This document shows positions 9,580-18,423 of a stretch of DNA of 64,000 nucleotides, in pieces; position 1 is the stretch's first letter; each line of letters opens with the position of its first letter. A program made the translations under genes and the position numbers. The notes under the pieces were generated by a model. The model did not search any database and was not told the origin of the DNA. It saw only the letters and a list, made by a program, of their open reading frames with translations. This DNA is from Bacteroidota bacterium (lineage in GTDB: Bacteria; Bacteroidota; Bacteroidia; AKYH767-A; 2013-40CM-41-45): the NCBI GenBank assembly GCA_016721305.1, contig JADKIH010000003.1:186001-250000 (forward strand). Reading direction: 5' to 3'.

Positions 9580-9685
9580 TTTTAAAATATATCAGTTTGA
9601 TATCACCATCAAGAGAATTTAAATCAAGATGGGGGTGGTCGGATGTTTTCATATGATTGACACAAACCATTCCACAATTAAAATA

Positions 9686-11089
9686 TTAAGGTTGTTTGAT
9701 TATTTTCTTAAAGAAGTTCGCATTCTTGCCTTTGATAAATATGATGTAAGTACCGGCATCAAAATTTCGCAAATCCATAAAATCACTATAGGTACCGTTA
9801 TAAAACTTGGAAAATTTTCGTCGTCCTAATAAATCAAAAAGTGACACTTCAATCAAAGGATCATTTGACTCAATAGCAATGATGTCAGTTGTAGGGTTCG
9901 GATAAATTTTAACCTCGCTCAAATTAGCTTCATTAATTTGTAATACCACTTCACACGTATCGAAGATGCTAAAATCTCCTAATTTTGCAAGGTAGTTTAT
10001 TGAATCTGAATTAATTTTGTGAAAATTCCCAGCAATGAATAAGGTGTCTCGCAAAAACGCAATATTCGAGATCCCTGCATCAAACGTATCTCTTACCCCA
10101 CACCATCTGCTGCCGGTCCACTTGGCAATGTTTATAGAATGAATTGATCCAGCATTTTCAAATGCGCCAACGACATATAACTCGTTATTGAAAATTGCCA
10201 TATCGGTAATTGCTCCCGGGTACGCAATACTATTAAGCCTCACGCCACCGCGTAAATCATCCCATCTTGAACCATTCCATCTGGCAATTCCATTGCCTGG
10301 TGCCAGACTATCTCGTGATTTTGAAAATGCACCGGCAATATATAATTCATTGTCAAATACAATCATTTTAAAGATTGGGCCATTTCTATTTGAAAAGGCA
10401 TTTCCAACTCTATCCCAACAACTGCCGTTCCAAACAGAAAAAAATTGCTCATGGCCTAAAGTGTCGAATAGAAAATTTTGAGCGTAAACACTGCTATGAT
10501 AATTAATGAAGGGGTGGATTAAAAGATAATTATCCGTAAATAAGTTGCAGTAAAACGCGGTGTCCCATAAGTTTCCATCATATTTTGCAATCCCATGTGC
10601 TTTATGATTTACAATGCTATCAAATCCACCGGCAACAATCAGAACAGAATCCAATTTAGAAAGAGAATAGGGGCCAATTGAGCTTCCACCGTTAAAAAAT
10701 TCTTGACTTAAACTTATCCAATTGCTCCCGTTCCATTTAGCAACATGATGTATTCGTTGACATCCTATTGAATCTTCATAAAAAAGTGAATAAAGCTCAT
10801 TCTTGAATCTCTCAAATTGTAAAACCCCACCACAAGAAACCGAGGAACAGCCTCCTAGACCACAATCTAATTTATTAAATTGATAGCCATCCCAACCTAC
10901 GACACCGTTGACTTCAATCGTATCATAAAATTTAAATTCTCCCCCGATTAAAAGTTGATTACCGACTGAGTCGGGAAATAAAGTTCGAACCGCTCGATTC
11001 AAGCTAGAACTTCCTATTGCCTTCCAATGATTTTGGGAGAAAGCTGATCTTGAGATCAGAAAAAAGAAAAATACAATTAATTTATTCAT
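9686..11089 (-). CDS. Secreted beta-propeller-like protein with T9SS sorting domain
   Basis: I start at the ATG at 11089 (MNKLIVFFFFLISRSAFSQ, a clear signal peptide) rather than an upstream TTG. The body holds six or more repeats of the form VAKWNGSNW / IARWNGSRWDDL / IAKWTGSRW followed by an ELYVVGAF strand, resembling Kelch- or delta-60-like blades of about 60-70 aa. The C-terminus (IYPNPTTDIIAIES, ending FFKKIIKQP) is a T9SS type A sorting domain. The start overlaps the last 8 bases of the upstream SBBP-repeat gene, so the two form one translational unit. Confidence 0.85.
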   Translation of the reverse strand: MNKLIVFFFFLISRSAFSQNHWKAIGSSSLNRAVRTLFPDSVGNQLLIGGEFKFYDTIEVNGVVGWDGYQFNKLDCGLGGCSSVSCGGVLQFERFKNELYSLFYEDSIGCQRIHHVAKWNGSNWISLSQEFFNGGSSIGPYSLSKLDSVLIVAGGFDSIVNHKAHGIAKYDGNLWDTAFYCNLFTDNYLLIHPFINYHSSVYAQNFLFDTLGHEQFFSVWNGSCWDRVGNAFSNRNGPIFKMIVFDNELYIAGAFSKSRDSLAPGNGIARWNGSRWDDLRGGVRLNSIAYPGAITDMAIFNNELYVVGAFENAGSIHSINIAKWTGSRWCGVRDTFDAGISNIAFLRDTLFIAGNFHKINSDSINYLAKLGDFSIFDTCEVVLQINEANLSEVKIYPNPTTDIIAIESNDPLIEVSLFDLLGRRKFSKFYNGTYSDFMDLRNFDAGTYIIFIKGKNANFFKKIIKQP

Positions 11090-14000
11090 TTTTAACAAAT
11101 TTGATTGTACTGATCAAATTATTTGATTTTACCGTGAATGCATATAAACCATTTGAAATATATGAAGTATCAAATTTAATAATATTCTTCCCTGAAAGCA
11201 ATTTTATATTTTTCTTTTCAACAAGCATACCCAAAATATATCTATCAAACAAATCTCAAATTCTCCACAAGATTTAGCATCCAAAATTAAAGTTACATAT
11301 TCAGAAGCGGGATTGGGATAAAGATCTAAAAACTCATCATTCTGAGACATTTCATCAACTCCATCTAGACTGCCAATATCGAATTGACCCACAAAAGCAT
11401 CTGTTAAACCCACATAGAAATCTGAACAACATTGATTCAGCAAGTCAATATTAACTGGAAATGTATTTGAATTTGAAGTTGTCGATCCACAAATGTAAAG
11501 ATATTCTGCTGCAGGTGATGCAATATTTCCAACGGCCACACCATAAATAATATCTTCACTGTTGCCGCCAAAATAAGTACTCCAAATTGGAACATTTTGC
11601 GGATTAAAACACACAATATACCCGTCTTGTCCACCATAATTTCCTAGAGCCGCTCCTTCATAATAAATACCATTGAAAGGTTGGTGAGTATAAATACCGT
11701 TTTGAGAACTAGTTGTTGGGCTAGTTGTAGATGAAACAAGATATACATTATCTCTTGAATCAATGGCTAGTTGTGGCGTAAAACCATCAGAACCATAACC
11801 ACCGAATAGTGATGACCAAACCAAAACGCCGTCTGAATTAAATCGAGAAATAAATTCATCAATTGCATTAAGTGGTCCATTGCCAGTCTGTTGAGTGTAT
11901 TCACTTGCCGAATAACAACTTGGAAATCCATTATTCGAAATTGGTACACCACAATTTGGGAATCCACGTACTGCACTTGTATAACCAGCAACATAAATAT
12001 CTCCATGCGAATTTGAAATTATCGAATACCCTTGATCTTCAGTATTGCTTCCTAAATAAGTTGCCAATTTTAGATGAAAGCTTGAGTCAAATTTAAGAAG
12101 GCACGCATCCGGAGTATTAGTGGAAGTATTTCCGGTTACATTAATATTCGAAGAAAAATACGTATTAGGATTGGAAGTCGAATTACATAAAGGAAAAGAC
12201 AAGTTACTATTATAAGTAGGATTATCTCTACAATAATCTGCTGAAGTAATATGTGAGTTTTGCCCAGAATATGTAGTCCCAGTAATCCAAACATTACCAC
12301 TATTATCAGTTGTAACATCGTTAAAATAATCATTGCCACCACCACCAAAGATACTCCGTACTTTAATTCACGATATTCATTAAAACGCAAAATTAGTCCA
12401 TCAAATTGCAACGGATTATTTATATCAGTATAACCAGGTACATATTGAAAATAAGCTCCATTACCCAAATTGCATAAGGTAGTATTAGAGCTTGTACCAG
12501 TGGTACATGGTATGCAAGCCAAACAATTCGATACATATTGCTTTTGATCATCGCCAACGACAATCAAATTATGGTTAGCATCAACCGCACAACTTCTGAA
12601 TTCTGTATAACCACCGGAATAAGGCGTCATCCAAGTTGGCTGTCCGGTTAATTCATTTAATTCTATTATGAGTCCCTGAATGCCAAAATTTATACTCTCT
12701 ATGTAGGCTCCAGAAGGTGCAAACGTTGGTAATGAATTATGAGAACTAGAATGCCCAACAACAAACAGTTTCTTAGAAGTTCCATCGTGATCATAAGCAA
12801 CACTTCTTGCAACATCGTCATCATTTCCCCCAAAATATGTCCACCAGTGTAATACGGCTTCTGCATTCCATTTAGCTATAATAATATCTTTCCTTGCAAA
12901 GTGATTTGCTGAATAGGACGTGAAAAGTCCTGATGCTGCATTATATAAATTTAGAGAAGAAGAAGTTCCAACCATGCAAACCGAACCTTCTTCATCAGTG
13001 CAAACAGAAGTCGCAACATCGTCGGAACTACTTCCAAAATACGTATTCCATCTAGGTGGTACAGCAGAATTAATACTACCAGAATAATTATCACCTATTT
13101 CTATGATTAATAATTTTGATTGATCAAAAGCATTCCATCCATCAAATATTAATTCATTGTTATTTACTAATTTCCAATTTAAATGCCATGCTAGGGGTAT
13201 CCTATTTCCTGAATTATCCACCTGATAAATCCTAGGCTTTTGCAAAATAAAGGCCGAATTAAAAGCACTTATATTAGCTTCCCAATTATTAGAAATGGAA
13301 ATCGAGCTTTGTCCATTGAAACTAAATCCAATTTCGCTAGGATCAATTGACCCTGGGTTAATAATGAATTTAATTACCAAACCTGCTCTATTACTGGAAA
13401 ACTCTGCATCTATTCCGGAGTAAACATCCTTATACAACAATTGAGCACTTCCGTAAACATAGGTTTTTCCATTCGGGCAATTTGGTAAGTAGTAATTTAA
13501 ATAGCCGCTTTCAGTTTTCAAATCTAAATTATATGCCTTTGATGGGTTTTCACTATTTCGAAAAACCATGTCTATTCTTTGAATTGTATCTAAAGTAAGG
13601 CTATCATTATCCATTTTTGAAAATTGCAAACTCGTTTTCCCATACCCAAAGAATAATTGCGGATTAGCCGTTTGAGTATAATAATGAACACTATCTATAA
13701 TGGAACTATCATTTGTATTTATCAGTTGATCTTGATTCTCATAAAACAAACATGCCACAGAAGGTGAATCTACAATAGGCAATTGTGAATAATAATCAGT
13801 TCTATACTTAATCGTAACTGTCGTGTACTCACCGTTATTTTCTACCTCACCCGTAACAAACAAATCACCTTTTTCATCAGCGATAATGTTTTTTGCCTCG
13901 TCTAATCCATGATCAGGTCCATCAAAATAATCTCGCCAAATTTCTCCACCATCAAGTTTGAAACCAATTGTTAAGAAATCTTGATTGTATGTATTCGGAT

Positions 14001-15126
14001 TTGTTCCTGTCCCCGTGACAATTAAATTGCTATCTGAGTCAAAAGTTAGCCGATACGCAATATCAATCCCACCGGCACCATCTATCAGTTGATGCCATTG
14101 TTCGTGTCCTGCGCTATTATATTTCGCTATAAAAAAATCTTTATCATTTCCGTGGCTTTCCCCACAGACATACACATTTCCAGAAACATCTATGCCAACG
14201 TCATTACCAATGTCATCTCCTCCTCCATCATAAGTCGTAGCCCAAATATAGCTCCCTGTTGGGCTCAATTTAACAGTTTTAATATCGTAATCTCCATATG
14301 TTCCTTTACCAGCCCCTGTAAGGTAGATATTTCCTGCTGCGTCATTTTTTACTGATTGAGCTCTATCAAATCCTGCTGATGAACCACTAACTCTTGAGGA
14401 ACTAGTAATAGTTCCATCTGGATTATAGACAACTGTTTGATAATCCCAGTCGCTAATTGAGCTTTGACTTGCACCCGTGACAATTATTGTTGAATCACCT
14501 GCACCGATAGAAATATCAAATGCAATATCCATGAATGAATTATAGTCAAATGTTTGCGCCCAATCATAGGTTCCACTTTTACTGTATTTAATCGTATAGT
14601 AGTTGGCTAATGATGTTTGATCAAATGACACTCCAGTAACATATACGGCATTCCAGGATATTCCGATTGATGTTGTTACGTCATAATTCGAGAAAGCGCT
14701 ATTATAAGTATTTACCCAATCAAGAGCACCGGAATCTTTCTTAAATCTTAAAATTACATAGTCGTAATTGTTTAATGGCGAAAAAGTGATTCCGGAAATA
14801 TAAAGATATTCATTATCCATTACCATATCACTTGGCTGGTCGCGATAGGCACCAGAACCACTCCACGTTTGTGACCATACCTTGACTCCGTCCTTATTAC
14901 GTTTTGTTATAACAATATCAACTCCCGTTGTAGCCTGAACTTCTGCAGATGCAGTGTATGTATAATCACTATCGTTTAATACAGGAACAACAAAGACAGA
15001 ATCAGAATGCCCATCATATTTTGCCCATTCCTTTACGATCGCAATAGAGTTGTCCGCAATGACATAATTTGCTAAAATTGTAAAACAAATCATGCTAAAA
15101 ATAATAAGTCTAGAGAGGCGATTCAT
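11082..15126 (-). CDS. Large secreted SBBP-type beta-propeller protein with T9SS tail, two frameshifts
   Basis: I start at the ATG at 15126 (MNRLSRLIIFSMICFTILA, signal peptide). The protein of about 1,348 aa has many repeats with VTG-x-S / YVCGESHG / DIYVAGYT and WxTYFGGxxxD segments, as in SBBP beta-propeller proteins. A middle region (about 480-740) resembles the non-propeller domain these proteins often carry (VYGSAQLLYKDVYSGIDAEF). Two single-base deletions are needed, near 12352 (restoring GVFFGGGGNDYFND) and near 11235 (restoring LGMLVEKKN). The rebuilt end is a T9SS sorting domain (LYPNPASEYVTLIL, ending SNNLISTIKFVKNE) with stop 11082-11084, overlapping the next gene by 8 bp. Confidence 0.82.
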
Positions 15127-15332
15127 TTGTTTATGATTTTTAAGTTTTAAAAACAGGAAACGAATAATGCTGTAAGCAACAATGAAAACTAAAAACAATT
15201 ACAATTTAAAATTGAAATTAGATAATTAATTAACAGTCTCAAAGTCAATAATGGATCGAGAACAATCCGATGTACACAAAACTCTGCAAATTATGATAAT
15301 TAAAAAGAATATGTTTTAAAATTCCCGTATTT

Positions 15333-15366
15333 CTACGGTAAAGATTCCGTAGAACTACGGTAAAGA
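15333..15366. repeat. Direct repeat CTACGGTAAAGA with central TTCCGTAGAA
   Basis: CTACGGTAAAGA occurs at 15333-15344 and again at 15355-15366, with the partly palindromic TTCCGTAGAA between them. It lies about 210 bp upstream of the SBBP-protein ATG and downstream of the gene ending at 15597. It could be an operator for the leftward two-gene unit. No regulator is evident nearby. Confidence 0.4.
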
Positions 15367-15596
15367 AAAAATGTCTCGCCTAAATCAATTGTAAATCCAA
15401 ACGAATTTTGTCGATTTGATAAACAATAAAATTATTAAGTGAGAGTGCTTGAGTATGGTTACGAGGAAAAAGGTGTGTTTGTTTCAAGGAGAAATCGCTG
15501 AAAGGTGTATTATCTTCGTTTAACCTTTGGCCTTTCCATAGCTCAACGCTCTTGGAAATCCCTAAACTATTCAAGTTATTGGAGGCCGAACAATTT

Positions 15597-16409
15597 TTAT
15601 TCACAACCATTCAAACAAAATACATTTTCCCGATCAACTTCACTGAATATTCGTTTAAAATAATGAAACCAATTACCTTTATAATAAGCAAATGTACTTC
15701 CATCAAATTGAAGAAAACAAATTTTCTCTTTTACAAACTTCTTAGATTCATATTGGCCTGCACTTTTCGTTGTGAATTTAAAGGTCCCGCTCATTGTTTT
15801 TAACAAATTGTAATACACTTTCTGCTTTTGATTGTATTTCAAATTGTAGGACTGAATTACAGCTCGGTCACGACTAGGAATTCCGTAGTTATCCGCAAAT
15901 GATACTTCATTTGCAACTCGTTTACCCTGAATAAAATTACTGTCTAGAATTATGGTGTTATATGAGGAATAATTTTGCCGCACCTTTGCCAGGGTATCTC
16001 CTTCATCTTGTGCACCTGTGTACGGATTATAAAAATCTCTTTTACAACTGTATTCCAAATATGTCACCAACATTGTCTTTATTCTCAGACTATCATAGGT
16101 TAATAAATACTGCATTCTACGTGTCAAAATTGGCTTGCATTTATTACAATTAAGAAATGAATAATATAATATGCTGTCTTTGTAAACAAAAACAGAATCA
16201 AAATTTAAATCTACATTTTGAAATTGTAAACTATCTGTTCTTTCTCCTTTGCAGACTAAATAAATTGTTGAAGAATGAATAAAACTGTTTCTGGAGATTT
16301 CAAAATGGGGCGTGGCTGATTTCGAGCTGGCAGTTTCGGATTGTATGGTACTTCCAGGACTTTCCAAGAAGGCAAGTAAAACAAATAATATACACACTCC
16401 TTTTTTCAT
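15597..16409 (-). CDS. Secreted protein of unknown function
   Basis: I choose the ATG at 16409 because it begins a signal peptide (MKKGVCILFVLLAFLESPGS). The mature part of about 250 aa has no domain I recognise. It is rich in Tyr, Ser and Asn, with a CNKCKP cysteine pair near the middle, and looks beta-rich (YYNLLKTMSGTFKFTTKS). There is no T9SS tail, so it is periplasmic or surface-located by another route. It stands alone between the SBBP gene and a long inverted repeat. Confidence 0.6.
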   Translation of the reverse strand: MKKGVCILFVLLAFLESPGSTIQSETASSKSATPHFEISRNSFIHSSTIYLVCKGERTDSLQFQNVDLNFDSVFVYKDSILYYSFLNCNKCKPILTRRMQYLLTYDSLRIKTMLVTYLEYSCKRDFYNPYTGAQDEGDTLAKVRQNYSSYNTIILDSNFIQGKRVANEVSFADNYGIPSRDRAVIQSYNLKYNQKQKVYYNLLKTMSGTFKFTTKSAGQYESKKFVKEKICFLQFDGSTFAYYKGNWFHYFKRIFSEVDRENVFCLNGCE

Positions 16410-16486
16410 AATCGGCCGGGCGGAATTGGCGCTTGAAGAATAAATATACAAATAATTATTTCTGCGGTAATGGGATTACTAAATGT

Positions 16487-16654
16487 GTTTCCCGCAGATT
16501 GCGCCGAAATTTCGCAGAAATGCGCAGAGAAAAATTTACTAATTTGCGCCTAAGTAGATTGAATTTAATGCCCGAAAAACTTAATCATAAGAATTGCCCT
16601 TGGTAAAGAGCTTCTGCGCAGTTCTGCGAAATTTCGGCGCAATCTGCGGGAAAC
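16487..16654. repeat. Long inverted repeat with 42-nt arms (CGCAGATTGCGC family) in the gap 16410-16732
   Basis: The arms are 16487-16528 and 16613-16654. Their outer 33 bases are exact reverse complements, then comes one mismatch and eight more paired bases. The words CCCGCAGATTGCGC and TTTCGCAGAA recur inside. The 84 bases between the arms are unstructured. The element fills most of the shared upstream region of two divergent genes (16409 leftward, 16733 rightward). I see no gene in the gap. Confidence 0.9.
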
Positions 16655-16732
16655 AAAATCAAATTTTCTTTCTATAATTGCGTTTATCAAGGCAGAATCG
16701 ACCTATACTCTGCATCCTTAAACCCCACCCTC

Positions 16733-17377
16733 ATGAAAAAGTCGGTTTCGGCATTATGCCTCCTCTTCCTTCTCTTTACTTCAACATCTCGCGCCGGTGA
16801 TTTTTTCAAACAGAAATCATCCGGCTGGTTTTCGCTTGGAACACGCAATACGTTTAGCTTGTTCAACGATATCGAAAATGAAAAGAACGGCATTGGCATC
16901 GGTGGGCAGTATCGCATCCAGTTGAACGATAAATTCAACACCGAATGGTTTGCCGATTATCTCACCTCAAAGATTGGCGACGTTGCGCAGCGAAACGATT
17001 ATCACATCGGCTGGTCGGTGATGTACTATCTCGGTAAAAATGTGTACTTCGACAAAACATTTCAGCCGTATTTAATTCTCGGTCATTGCTTCGATCAAAC
17101 TTCCGTTTTCATTCTGAACAATACTGCAGAAAAGGCAAGTCGTTTCAGTATGGCAACACAAGCCGGATTAGGAACACACATCAACATAACGGAACGATTA
17201 GACATCACACTCACCGGTCAGTATATGATTCATTTTGGAAAAGAGTTGAATGTGATAAACACCGATGGAGTTTACTCTGTAGAGCAAGAAGATCATACAA
17301 ATCCCGGCGGACACTTGCTCATCAGCGTGAGTGCTAACTTTAAATTCTGCCGTTTGTGGAATGCAAAGAAAGCTTAA
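16733..17377 (+). CDS. Outer-membrane beta-barrel-like protein
   Basis: A signal peptide (about residues 1-21, ending TSRAG) is followed by alternating amphipathic strands ending in aromatic residues (FSLGTRNTFSLF, GIGIGGQYRIQL, FNTEWFADYL, HIGWSVMYYL, LDITLTGQYMIHF, GHLLISVSANFKF). This is the pattern of a small eight-stranded outer-membrane barrel. The length of 214 aa fits. The function (porin-like, acyloxyacyl-hydrolase-like or structural) is not readable. Its 3' end overlaps the convergent SnoaL-like gene by 4 bp. Confidence 0.65.
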   Translation: MKKSVSALCLLFLLFTSTSRAGDFFKQKSSGWFSLGTRNTFSLFNDIENEKNGIGIGGQYRIQLNDKFNTEWFADYLTSKIGDVAQRNDYHIGWSVMYYLGKNVYFDKTFQPYLILGHCFDQTSVFILNNTAEKASRFSMATQAGLGTHINITERLDITLTGQYMIHFGKELNVINTDGVYSVEQEDHTNPGGHLLISVSANFKFCRLWNAKKA

Positions 17378-17733
17378 CCGTGAAACACTTTCGAGGAAAT
17401 AATTTTCCCGTTCTCGATTTCTAAAATTTCAGCAACGAATAAATCCTCTTCGCCATCAACCTGCCGTTGATATTCCATGCACACTTTATTGTGATTCGCA
17501 ATGATAGAAAGCGTTTTGTAATGAAGCGACGGAAGCCGATCGAATGAATCTTTCCACCACGCACGGAGAGCATCCTTTCCGACAACTAATCCTTTCGTTT
17601 CAGGCTGGCGAATTTTCAGCTTCGGACTAAAATGGCGCGCATTGTCATCGTACAATGAAAGCAATGCTTCCAGATTATGATCGTTGAAGGCTTGAAACCA
17701 TTTTACGGCGATGTGTTCGTTGTGATGAGGCAT
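17374..17733 (-). CDS. SnoaL-like / NTF2-fold protein
   Basis: The 119-aa protein has the NTF2-like pattern: an N-terminal helix (AVKWFQAFNDHNLEALLSLYDDNARHF), a central FDRLPSLHYKTLSI segment, and C-terminal strands (VCMEYQRQVDGEEDLFVAEILEIENGKI). The full length is normal for SnoaL-like or steroid-isomerase-like cone-fold proteins, which bind small hydrophobic substrates. The actual substrate is unknown. A -7 box lies 27 nt upstream. Confidence 0.8.
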   Translation of the reverse strand: MPHHNEHIAVKWFQAFNDHNLEALLSLYDDNARHFSPKLKIRQPETKGLVVGKDALRAWWKDSFDRLPSLHYKTLSIIANHNKVCMEYQRQVDGEEDLFVAEILEIENGKIISSKVFHG

Positions 17734-17760
17734 AGAAGGGTTTATTATCTAAACACGTTT

Positions 17761-17768
17761 CAAAAGTA
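17761..17768 (-). promoter_or_regulatory. Candidate -7 box (TACTTTTG on the minus strand)
   Basis: The site matches TAnnTTTG and lies 27 nt upstream of the SnoaL-like ATG at 17733, a spacing like the other candidate promoters in this window. Confidence 0.4.
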
Positions 17769-17922
17769 AAATTTTTAATTCATGTGATGACTTAGAATCA
17801 CAAGAATTCACAATAAGTAATTGCACTTACAACTAGCGGAATTTCTTTCGGAGAAATTCTATTATTAGAATTTGACGACGTTTTTTTTGATTCTTTTTCA
17901 ATTACCTCCTATGCCAATTGTG

Positions 17923-18374
17923 CGACCCCGATGGGGTCGGGTTAGGGTGGCAATTCATCGATCTACCATTGTGCGACCCCGCTGGGGTCGGGTTATGGAG
18001 GCTATTGATTGCTCTACCGTTGTAGTATCCCGATGAGATCCGGGATTAGATGTCAAACAATTGTTGCTCGAAAATAATCAGGACCCCATCGGGGTCGCAC
18101 AAAAAACAACGCAATCCTGTTGCCGAAAAAATATCGAACATAAAAAGTTATTGTCCGACCCCGATGGGGTCGGGTTATGGAGGCCATTGATTGCTCTACC
18201 GTTGTAGTATTCCGATGAGATCCGGGATTAGATGTCAAACAATTGTTGCTTGAAAATAATCAGGACCCCATCGGGGTCCCACAACGGTAGAAGGAAAAAT
18301 AAACCAACAAACCGACCCCATCGGGGTCGAACAAACAACAACGCAATCCTGTTGCCGAAAAAATATCGAACATA
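17923..18374. repeat. GACCCC-ATC-GGGGTC palindrome cluster with a 182-bp tandem duplication
   Basis: The non-coding gap 17734-18423 holds six near-identical palindromes: 17923-17939, 17974-17990, 18082-18096, 18156-18172, 18264-18278 and 18313-18329. The segment from 17974 is repeated from 18156 (period 182 bp) with few differences, except for an insertion of about 50 bp carrying the sixth palindrome. A further imperfect palindrome (TCCCGATGAGATCCGGGA type) sits in each unit. I see no real ORF. The small ORFs here are by-products of the repeats. Confidence 0.92.
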
Positions 18375-18405
18375 AAAAAGCCCGGAACAATTTCCCGGGC
18401 TTTTT
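18375..18405 (-). terminator. Intrinsic terminator after the metallophosphatase gene
   Basis: An 11-bp stem (AAAAAGCCCGG at 18375-18385 with CCGGGCTTTTT at 18395-18405) and a 9-nt loop lie 19 bp after the leftward stop at 18424. The T-tract works in both directions. Confidence 0.85.
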
Positions 18406-18423
18406 ATCTATAGGTTTTATTGG

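Noticed and set aside
15380..15610. Leftward 76-aa ORF after the secreted protein ending at 15597
   Set aside because: It overlaps the gene end by 14 bp, has no signal, family pattern or upstream site, and its composition is unremarkable. It could be a frameshifted extension but nothing supports that.
18053..18238. Leftward 61-aa ORF in the GACCCC repeat cluster
   Set aside because: It consists of palindrome units and their spacers and is repeated with the 182-bp unit.
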